Source of the DNA: Longimicrobiales bacterium
GTDB taxonomy: Bacteria > Gemmatimonadota > Gemmatimonadetes > Longimicrobiales > Gaopeijiaceae
Reading direction: 5' to 3'
Assembly (NCBI GenBank): GCA_029245345.1
Contig: JAQWPM010000012.1
Location: 372,001 to 436,000 of the forward strand
Length of the DNA stretch: 64,000 bases
Made by a program: the position numbers and the translations under genes
The notes under the pieces: generated by a model
The model's input: only the letters and a program-made list of their open reading frames with translations
The model's database searches: none
What the model was told of the DNA's origin: nothing
Part shown: positions 8,469-15,251 of the stretch, piece after piece
Numbering within the stretch: the stretch's first letter is position 1
Layout of the letters: each line of letters starts with the position of its first letter

Positions 8469-9145
8469 CCCCGCCTACGGACGTCGATTGGCTCGTGCGG
8501 ACAGCGGTGTACCAGAGCTTTGCCGCGACGGGGAAGGCTCCCAGCCTAAGGGATTTGGCCGAGACCTTCGAGAGCACCCCTGAACGGATGGCCGAGTCCC
8601 TCGAACGACTACATCAAGCGCATCAGATCGCGCCACATCCGGACGGATCGGGCGTTTGGTGGGCGAATCCCTACTCGGACGTGGAGTCGGCGTACCCAGT
8701 AGAGACTCCCGTCATGACCACCTACGCCCCATGCGCTTGGGATGCGTTCGGAGTGCCTGCTATCGCCGGCACCGACGGGTGGATTCGCACGCGGTGCGCG
8801 GAGAGCGGTACGTCACTGGAGTTCGGGATTCGAGACGGCGAACTCGCGGGAGACGACGGCGTCATCCACATGGTCGTCCCCATCCGGGACGCGTGGGCCA
8901 ACATCGGCTTCACGTGAAGCAACATGCTTGCCTTCCGGTCGGAAGGGGACGTGACGGCATGGCTCGAACGCACCGGACATGGGTTCGGAGCGATGATCGA
9001 CTTCGCGACGATGTGGGCGATCGCCCAGCCGTGGTATTCAGGGCGCCTAGAAGCGGGGTGGCGAGGCCTCTCCGCCGAGGCAGGACAGGCGATCTTCGAT
9101 GAACTCGGGCTCACCGGAGCGTGGTGGCGCCTGATCGAGCCCTAG
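8465..9145 (+). CDS. Alkylmercury-lyase (MerB) family protein, probable selenoprotein with in-frame TGA (Sec151)
   Basis: One frame spans 8465-9145 and is interrupted only by TGA at 8915-8917; read as selenocysteine it gives 226 residues. Residues 1-70 are a winged-helix-like N-terminal domain. The lyase domain has TYAPCAWDAFG, in which C90 and D93 match catalytic Cys96 and Asp99 of plasmid MerB. C111 matches the structural Cys117, and position 151, in NIGFT-U-SNMLAFRSE, matches catalytic Cys159; the spacing is 61 versus 63 residues. The 75 residues after the TGA are typical MerB-family sequence (TAWLERTG, WAIAQPWY, GLTGAWWRL). A SECIS-like hairpin follows the TGA. MerB cleaves carbon-mercury bonds; the substrate here is unknown. 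The gene overlaps the P1 peptidase by ATGA. The alternative is a nonsense mutation truncating the protein at residue 150. Confidence 0.8.
8926..8950 (+). promoter_or_regulatory. Candidate bacterial SECIS hairpin downstream of TGA
   Basis: CCTTCC (8931-8936) pairs perfectly with GGAAGG (8941-8946) around the tetraloop GGTC (8937-8940). The stem may continue below a G-G mismatch by a U-G and a U-A pair. Counting the T of TGA as 1, the loop is at 23-26; in E. coli fdhF the SelB-binding GGUC loop is at about 22-25. Position, loop sequence and stem length fit a bacterial SECIS element. The bulged U seen in fdhF is absent. Confidence 0.72.
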
Positions 9146-10347
9146 CGGACGATCTCGGCTCCGATCAGTCGATCCACTTCCATACCCGTGAAGCCAGCCT
9201 CGGCCAGCACCTGGCGAGTATGCTCCCCTAGAAGGGGAGCGCCCCGGAGCGGTTCCGCGTCCTCCTTAGGGCCAGATCCCGACATCTTCACGGGGAAACC
9301 CAGCGAACGTACCAAACCGAGCGACGAGTGCTCGACGTCGATCACCATGCCCCGAGCCTTCGTCTGGGGATTTTCGATCATCTCCCCGACGGAAGCGATC
9401 GGGCCGGCTGGAACGCCCGCGTCCTGAAGCCGTTCCAGCCAACTCTCCGTGGAGCGCTTCAGAAAATGCGGCGCGAGCACACGGACCAATTCGTCCAAGT
9501 GTGCCATTCGGTCCGGATTAGTGCTGAAGCGCGGGTCTTCGTGGAGCTCGGCCGCATTCAGCGCCTGGGTGAGGCGAGTCCAAGTCGCCTCGTTGGAGGC
9601 ACCCACATTGATCCACCCGTCGGTCGTCGGGAAGGTCTGATACGGGGCGGCGAGGGGGTGAGCTGACCCCATGGGGCCGGGTGACACTCCACTTGCGAGC
9701 GCGATCGCGCTCTGCCAGAACGTCTGCGTGATTCCAGCTTCAAAAAGGGACGTGTCGACGTGCTGCCCTTTCCCTGTCCGCTCTCTCTCAAAAAGCGCGG
9801 ACACCACACCCAATGCCGCCAGAATACCCGCAGTAATGTCGGTCACCGGAGCACCCACTTTCACGGGTGCCCGTCCCGGCCCTTCCCCGGTCACGCTCAT
9901 GAGCCCCGAATAACCCTGAGCGATCAGGTCGAAGCCGCCTCGGTTCGACATCGGTCCCGTCGAGCCGAATCCCGTGATCTGGCAGTAGACCAGTTTTTCG
10001 TTGATGGCTGATAGGTCATCGTAGCCGAGCCCCATCTTCTCCATCGTTCCGGCACGGAAGTTCTCGATGATCACGTCGGCATCCTTTACCAACCGGCGTA
10101 CCACCGACCGCCCCTCTTCGGAACGCAGGTCCACAGCAACCCCACGCTTCCCGCGATTCAGCATCATAAACGCTGCAGATTCGCCCTTTACGTCTGGCGG
10201 AACGAATCCACGCGTGCCGTCCCCATTAGGGAGACGTTCCACCTTGATGACGTCGGCGCCCAGATCGCCGAGAAGGAGCCCACAGACAGGGCCTGCCATA
10301 ATGTGGCTGAGTTCGACGACTCGGACTCCGGACAGTGCCGACAGCAT
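9142..10347 (-). CDS. CaiB/BaiF family (class III) CoA-transferase
   Basis: Start ATG at 10345-10347 gives 401 residues. It is preceded by GGAGAG and lies just beyond the stop of the hydratase gene; a longer open frame upstream overlaps that gene and is rejected. The class III features are VVELSHIMAGPVCGLLLGDL at the N-terminus, the ADVIKVERLPNGD and RGKRGVAVDLRS segments, and the catalytic aspartate in GGFDLIAQGYSG, which forms the acyl-aspartyl anhydride. The enzyme moves CoA between carboxylic acids. It is the last gene of the aminotransferase-TRAP-hydratase operon, suggesting activation of an imported acid. Its substrate cannot be read from sequence. It converges with the MerB-like gene, overlapping by four bases. 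Confidence 0.88.
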   Translation of the reverse strand: MLSALSGVRVVELSHIMAGPVCGLLLGDLGADVIKVERLPNGDGTRGFVPPDVKGESAAFMMLNRGKRGVAVDLRSEEGRSVVRRLVKDADVIIENFRAGTMEKMGLGYDDLSAINEKLVYCQITGFGSTGPMSNRGGFDLIAQGYSGLMSVTGEGPGRAPVKVGAPVTDITAGILAALGVVSALFERERTGKGQHVDTSLFEAGITQTFWQSAIALASGVSPGPMGSAHPLAAPYQTFPTTDGWINVGASNEATWTRLTQALNAAELHEDPRFSTNPDRMAHLDELVRVLAPHFLKRSTESWLERLQDAGVPAGPIASVGEMIENPQTKARGMVIDVEHSSLGLVRSLGFPVKMSGSGPKEDAEPLRGAPLLGEHTRQVLAEAGFTGMEVDRLIGAEIVR

Positions 10348-10351
10348 GGAC

Positions 10352-11131
10352 CTACTCTCCGGTGAACGTCGGCTTACGCTTCTCCACGAACGCTTCGCGG
10401 CCTTCACGGTAGTCGTCCGTCTGGAAGGCGTCGTGTGCCTCGGCGCGCTCGGCATCGCTAAGCGGCGTCGGGTCCTCGAGCCGGCGGATGAACTTCTTGT
10501 GCCAACGATTCACAAGAGGAGCACCCGCGGCAATCTGCTCCGCCAACTCGCGACCGCGCGTCCGGACCTCACCATCCGGCACCACGCGATTTACAAGCCC
10601 GATACGCCGTGCTCCGGCCGCAGGCACGAGCTCCCCCGTGAGGAGAAGATCGAGCGCCGCCCCAGCTCCGATCAGCCGCACCAGCGGATCGAGTTCCGTG
10701 TGCGACATGGTCAAGCCGAGCCGATTGATGGGGGCCCCGAATCGGCTCGATGCCTCGCAGACTCGAACGTCACAGCAGCTGATGATCTCTAGGCCCCCGC
10801 CCACGCAGAGTCCCTGAACGATGGCGATCGTTGGGTGTGGACAGTTCCAAACGGCATGGAGCGCCGTGCCGATCGCGTCCGAGTATCCCTTCACGTCGTC
10901 CGGTGCAGTTCGTTGAGCTTCGAAGGCCGAGATATCGGATCCGGCGGAGAAGGCGCGCCCACCCACACCTCGGATCGTGACGCACCGAACATCCGCATTC
11001 TTCGTCAACGTCTCGAACTCTTCTGCTAGGGTCCGCCAACCAGCGATACCAAGCACGTTGTGCTTGTCTGGGCCGTCGAGACGGATCTCGGCAATGCCTG
11101 CGTCGATCTTTACGTGGACTCTTGTGCTCAT
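10352..11131 (-). CDS. Enoyl-CoA hydratase/isomerase (crotonase) family protein
   Basis: The 259-residue crotonase starts at the ATG 11129-11131 overlapping the DctM stop (ATGA). The oxyanion-hole segments are present: GGRAFSAGSDISAFEA near 65-80 and GLCVGGGLEIISCCDV near 105-122, the latter with the first catalytic-type Glu. The second usual catalytic Glu is replaced: the expected F-x-x-P-E motif reads FGAPINRLGL. Simple hydration by the classical two-glutamate mechanism is therefore doubtful, and a lyase, isomerase or thioesterase-like reaction is possible. It lies in the TRAP/CoA-transferase operon, so it probably acts on the CoA ester made by the next gene. Confidence 0.85.
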   Translation of the reverse strand: MSTRVHVKIDAGIAEIRLDGPDKHNVLGIAGWRTLAEEFETLTKNADVRCVTIRGVGGRAFSAGSDISAFEAQRTAPDDVKGYSDAIGTALHAVWNCPHPTIAIVQGLCVGGGLEIISCCDVRVCEASSRFGAPINRLGLTMSHTELDPLVRLIGAGAALDLLLTGELVPAAGARRIGLVNRVVPDGEVRTRGRELAEQIAAGAPLVNRWHKKFIRRLEDPTPLSDAERAEAHDAFQTDDYREGREAFVEKRKPTFTGE

Positions 11132-12414
11132 CGGTAGAACATCTCCACGAGGAACATCGGAATCGCCGGAACGTAGGTCACGAGCAGAAGCACAGCGAGC
11201 AGCACCGCCACGAAGTACACGTTGACCTTGCTCACCTGCCAGATGTCCGCCTTGGCGACGGAACACGCGGTCACGAGGACCGAGGCAACAGGCGGCGTCT
11301 GTTGCCCGATGCCAAGATTGAGGGTCACGACGAGTCCGAAGTGTACAGGATCGATGCCTGCAGCCGTTACCAAAGGCATCACGATGGGCACGACCAGAAT
11401 GATGGCTGCCGCAGAGTGAAGGAAGAGCCCAATGACCAGGAAGAAGCCGTTCAGCAGAAGTAGGATGGCCCAACGGTCCTGGGTCATACCCATGATGCCC
11501 TCCGCCACTCGCTGCGGTACCCGGACCTCCGTCAGGTAATCCCCGAGCAGCGCGGACGCAGCCACCAACAGCATCACGACGGCGGTCTGCGTGCCCCCCT
11601 CTAGAATCGCCTTCTTGAGATGCGGCAGGTCCAACTCTCGGTAGATCACACCGCCAATGAACATCGCCGCCACGACGGCCAGCCCTGCGCCTTCCGTGGC
11701 GGTAACCCATCCGCTGAAGATCCCGCCCAGGATGATGACCGGAAGTGTAAGGGCCCACGCCGCTTCCCTAGCCGTTTCCCAAACGCGCTCGAGCTTGAAC
11801 ATCTGCTCTTTAGGAAAATTACGTTTCCGGGCCAACATGTATGCGACCAACATCATCATGAGGCCGCCTAGGACCCCTGGGATGATGCCAGCAACAAAGA
11901 GTTCGACAATCGACGATCCAGACATCACCCCATAGAGGATCATCGGGATCGACGGAGGGATAATCACCGCGAGGGTCGCAGACGAGGATGTCACTGCAGC
12001 CGCGAACGACTTCGAATATCCCTTCCGTTTCATGGCTGGGATCAGGATCGATCCGAGCGCCGCCACGTCCGCGACCGCCGATCCGCTGATCTCTGCAAAG
12101 AAGAGCGAGGCGCTGATAGTGACCATCGCCAGACCGCCCCGGATGAAACCGACCAACGCAGAGGCAAAGTTGATCAATCGCGTACTGATACCCGACGCGT
12201 TCATGATCGCGCCGGCCAAGATGAAGAGCGGAATCGCGATGAGCGGGAAGGACGTGGACCCGCTGTACATCACGAGACCCACGTTGGGTAGCGAACCTAT
12301 CCCACCGGGCCCCGTGATCATGGCCAGCACCGCCACGGCTCCGAGAGAGATCGCGATCGGGATCCCGAGAACCACCAACAACAGCAACACGAGGCCAATT
12401 CCGAGCAGACTCAT
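11128..12414 (-). CDS. dctM: TRAP transporter large permease, DctM
   Basis: The 428-residue protein has about 12 hydrophobic helices with TRAP-M signatures: PLFILAGAIMNASGISTRL, FAEISGSAVADVAALGSILIP, SSATLAVIIPPSIPMILYG and NLGIGQQTPPVASVL near the C-terminus. It is the sodium-coupled membrane subunit that works with DctQ and the periplasmic DctP. Its start overlaps the end of dctQ (ATGA) and its stop overlaps the start of the crotonase gene (ATGA), so stoichiometric translation is likely. Confidence 0.95.
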   Translation of the reverse strand: MSLLGIGLVLLLLVVLGIPIAISLGAVAVLAMITGPGGIGSLPNVGLVMYSGSTSFPLIAIPLFILAGAIMNASGISTRLINFASALVGFIRGGLAMVTISASLFFAEISGSAVADVAALGSILIPAMKRKGYSKSFAAAVTSSSATLAVIIPPSIPMILYGVMSGSSIVELFVAGIIPGVLGGLMMMLVAYMLARKRNFPKEQMFKLERVWETAREAAWALTLPVIILGGIFSGWVTATEGAGLAVVAAMFIGGVIYRELDLPHLKKAILEGGTQTAVVMLLVAASALLGDYLTEVRVPQRVAEGIMGMTQDRWAILLLLNGFFLVIGLFLHSAAAIILVVPIVMPLVTAAGIDPVHFGLVVTLNLGIGQQTPPVASVLVTACSVAKADIWQVSKVNVYFVAVLLAVLLLVTYVPAIPMFLVEMFYR

Positions 12415-12959
12415 GCGTCGGCTCCAGAGCTCGCCGGCCCATCAGCTTCGGCCGTCGCCACATACGCGAACTCCTCGTCAGGCTCAGCGACTGGCTCCCT
12501 CAGCGCATCTGGCAGCGACAACAATTGCGAGACGATGAAGAGCACCGCACCAATGGGAATCACCGACTGAGCGACCGCGGTCGGCACCCAGGGAAGAGAC
12601 ACGAGCGTAGTCCCTCCCAGAACGGAGAAGACACGTACGCCCGCCCAGGCTAGCACGGAGAAGAAGGCGATCACGACGACTTCGCCGAACAGCACGACGC
12701 CCTTCCTGAGATTGCCGTGCATCTTGTCGACGAGCGTCGGCATGCCGATGTGCGATCGACTCAGGGCAGCGAGAGCGGCTCCGTAATAGGTAAGCCAGGC
12801 GAGCATGATGGAGGCAACCTCGTCGTACCAGACGAGTGACGCCCCCGCCTTCCTGAACCCGACGCCCACCACAACGATGACGGCAAGAGCCACCATCAGG
12901 ACCAGAACGATCGTCTCCAGGAAGACCCGGAGTCGACTTCGGAAGACGGCTGGTTTCAC
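12411..12959 (-). CDS. dctQ: TRAP transporter small permease, DctQ
   Basis: The 182-residue protein has four predicted helices (about 12-35, 45-66, 85-110 and 125-148) and the DctQ-like segment WYDEVASIMLAWLTYYGAA. A polar, alanine/glutamate-rich tail of about 30 residues follows. It starts at GTG 12957-12959, 22 bases after the dctP stop, without a clear Shine-Dalgarno, and overlaps dctM by four bases. Confidence 0.9.
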   Translation of the reverse strand: MKPAVFRSRLRVFLETIVLVLMVALAVIVVVGVGFRKAGASLVWYDEVASIMLAWLTYYGAALAALSRSHIGMPTLVDKMHGNLRKGVVLFGEVVVIAFFSVLAWAGVRVFSVLGGTTLVSLPWVPTAVAQSVIPIGAVLFIVSQLLSLPDALREPVAEPDEEFAYVATAEADGPASSGADA

Positions 12960-12981
12960 GAGTGGCTGGAGCGAGTGAGGG

Positions 12982-13980
12982 TCAATTCGATCCTGAGTCG
13001 AGGGCTCGCCGGACTAAGTCTCCGCCACCCTCCACGGTCGCGTCAAACTCCTCGTAGAGCCCCGTACTCGCCTGCACGAAGGCCGCACGCTCCGGCGAAT
13101 TGACCTCCACGCCGGCATCACGGACGGACGTCAGCAACTCCGTATCCAACCGGGCCGCCGTCTCATGCACGAACGCCTGCGTGGACCGGACCTCTTCTTC
13201 CAAGATTTGGCGAACATCGTCGGACAACCGATCCCATTGACTCGGAGACACCACCACGTAGGCAGGAGTGTACACATGGCCCGTCATGGACAAGTAGTCC
13301 TGCACTTCGTACAGCTTGGAGCCCCATATCTGGGCGAGCGGGTTCTCTTGTCCGTCGATCACACCAGTCTGCAACCCAATGAAGACCTCGGACAAAGCCA
13401 TCGGCGTCGGGTTGGCTCCATAAGCTTGGAAGAGCTTGACCCGCCACACTCCGCGGGGAGTGCGAAGCTTGATGCCCGCCAAGTCGGCCGGAGCAGTGAT
13501 GGGCCGCTCATTGTTCGTCACATGGCGAAATCCGTTCTCCCAGACACCGAGCATTCGATACCCCGCGGCCTCCGCAAGCGGTGCGAGATCAGGCCATACG
13601 ACCGCCTCCTCGATGGCCCTCATGTGCTCCCGATCCACGACGAGATAGGGCATCTCGAACAGGCCAAACGCATCGATCTGGGACGACATCACCGTGGACG
13701 GGAGGGCGAAGTCGACGGTGCCCAGTTTGATCTTCTGTAGCAGAAGTTCGTCACCACCCAGCTGACTGGAACCGAAAACAACGACCTCATAGCCGTCGAG
13801 ACGTTCGTTCGCTCGGCGCGCGAACTCTTCCGCCGAGAGAGCGAAGAGCGATCCCGGCTCCCCGACATGTCCGAACTTGAGCTCGATCGGGCCACCGTCC
13901 CCTTCAGCGACGCATCCTATGGAACCGAGCGAAATCGCCACAAACGCAGCGGTCGTCGCCACAGTGCGGAACCGAGACAT
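12982..13980 (-). CDS. dctP: TRAP transporter periplasmic substrate-binding lipoprotein, DctP
   Basis: The ATG at 13978-13980 is preferred over the adjacent GTG at 13983, because GGAGG lies about seven bases upstream; this gives 332 residues. The lipobox is SLGSIGC (a lipid-anchored binding protein). DctP features include LKFGHVGEPGSLFALSAEEF, FGSSQLGGDELLLQKIKLGT and the carboxylate-binding arginine region LAGIKLRTPRG, followed by FIGLQTGVIDGQENP. The conserved Arg suggests an organic-acid ligand. The start overlaps the aminotransferase stop (TGATG), tying transport to amino-group chemistry. Confidence 0.92.
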   Translation of the reverse strand: MSRFRTVATTAAFVAISLGSIGCVAEGDGGPIELKFGHVGEPGSLFALSAEEFARRANERLDGYEVVVFGSSQLGGDELLLQKIKLGTVDFALPSTVMSSQIDAFGLFEMPYLVVDREHMRAIEEAVVWPDLAPLAEAAGYRMLGVWENGFRHVTNNERPITAPADLAGIKLRTPRGVWRVKLFQAYGANPTPMALSEVFIGLQTGVIDGQENPLAQIWGSKLYEVQDYLSMTGHVYTPAYVVVSPSQWDRLSDDVRQILEEEVRSTQAFVHETAARLDTELLTSVRDAGVEVNSPERAAFVQASTGLYEEFDATVEGGGDLVRRALDSGSN

Positions 13981-15158
13981 CACGTCCCTCCACCTTCAGT
14001 AGTCAGGAAATCCATGGCAGCGCGCACACCCCCCGGCTGATGCGGGATCCCGGCCAGAGCCAGTCCCATCTCTATGCCAGCAAGTGCACCCATAAGCGTC
14101 AGTGTGTTGAAGTCACCCAGGTGCCCGATGCGAAAGAGCTTGCCTTTGTAGGGCCCGAGCCCCGTCCCCAGCGACATGTCATATCGGTTGAGAATCAGCG
14201 TTCTCAGTTCGTCGGCGTCGAAGCCGTCCGGGATCACTGTTGCCGTCACAGCATTACTCGCCTCAAGCGGGTTCCACGCGAAGGTGTCGAGGCCCCACGC
14301 AGCGACCGCCGTACGCGCCACCCGTGCGTGACGTGCGTGTCGCTGAAACACGTTGGCGAGTCCTTCCTCACGCAGCATAACGAGCGCCTCTTCAAGTCCG
14401 TAAAGGAGGTTCGTCGCGGGCGTGTACGGGAAAGTCCCCTGCTCATTCGCAGCGAGCTGGTCGTCCCAATCCCAGTACGAACGAGGGAGCGTCGCGGCCT
14501 TTCGTGCCTCGAGCGCCCGCGGCCCGATCGCGAGAAATGCCAGTCCCGGAGGAAGCATGAGCCCCTTCTGCGATCCGGATACCGTCACATCAATGCTCCA
14601 AGCGTCGTGTTGGAGGTCCGTGGCAGCCAGAGACGAAACCGCATCGACAAAAAGCATGGCGGGATGTCCCGACTCCTGCATCGCCGTACCAATCACTTCG
14701 ACATCGCTGGTCACACCCGTCGACGTCTCGTTGTGAACGACAAACACCGCTTTGATGGCGTTGATGTGATCGGCGCGCAGAGCGTCGATCACTGCGTCGG
14801 CCGCGAGGCCACGACGCGGTTCCCAGGGCTCACGTTGGACGATGAGCCCGAAGCGGTCGGCCACGGCCGCCCATTTCTCCGCGAAGAAGCCCTGATCGAA
14901 GACAACGACCCGGTCTCCAGGCGAAAGCGTGTTCGTGATCGCCGCTTCCCAGGCTCCGCTCGCGGACGACGGGTGCACGAGAACGTGGTGTTTGGTCCGA
15001 AAGAGCCACTTCAACTCCGCTAAGAGCCGACCTGTGAGTTCCTTGAATTCCGGGCCTCGGTGGTCGATGGTCGGGCGGGACATCGCACGCAACACCCGGT
15101 CCGGCACGTTGGTCGGGCCGGGGAGCTGCAGAAAGTGTCGTCCGCTGCGGTAGGTCAC
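13980..15158 (-). CDS. Class V aminotransferase (serine-glyoxylate / alanine-glyoxylate type)
   Basis: Start GTG at 15156-15158 gives 392 residues beginning just before LQLPGPTNVPDRVLRAM, the usual N-terminus of the family. A longer open frame upstream crosses the divergent dehydrogenase start and is rejected. D172 contacts the PLP pyridine nitrogen, and K198 in SGSQKGLMLPPG is the Schiff-base lysine. The C-terminal FRIGHLGDFNTLTLMG segment is typical of serine-glyoxylate and alanine-glyoxylate aminotransferases. It heads the TRAP/CoA-transferase operon and diverges from a GlcD/GlcF-type dehydrogenase. One plausible division of labour is oxidation of a 2-hydroxyacid to a 2-oxoacid, then its transamination; the true substrates are unknown. 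Confidence 0.88.
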   Translation of the reverse strand: MTYRSGRHFLQLPGPTNVPDRVLRAMSRPTIDHRGPEFKELTGRLLAELKWLFRTKHHVLVHPSSASGAWEAAITNTLSPGDRVVVFDQGFFAEKWAAVADRFGLIVQREPWEPRRGLAADAVIDALRADHINAIKAVFVVHNETSTGVTSDVEVIGTAMQESGHPAMLFVDAVSSLAATDLQHDAWSIDVTVSGSQKGLMLPPGLAFLAIGPRALEARKAATLPRSYWDWDDQLAANEQGTFPYTPATNLLYGLEEALVMLREEGLANVFQRHARHARVARTAVAAWGLDTFAWNPLEASNAVTATVIPDGFDADELRTLILNRYDMSLGTGLGPYKGKLFRIGHLGDFNTLTLMGALAGIEMGLALAGIPHQPGGVRAAMDFLTTEGGGT

Positions 15159-15251
15159 GGTACTTGGCTCAGGTGCGACTGGGGGTAGGGTGGCATACGT
15201 TGCCGCCCAAGAGAAAAACCAACTTACACGGTACCCCACGCCCCGACACCC

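Noticed and set aside
11132-11758. N-terminal extension of the crotonase gene.
   Set aside because: It is antiparallel-free but lies in another frame of dctM. The ATGA start at 11131 matches the family N-terminus.
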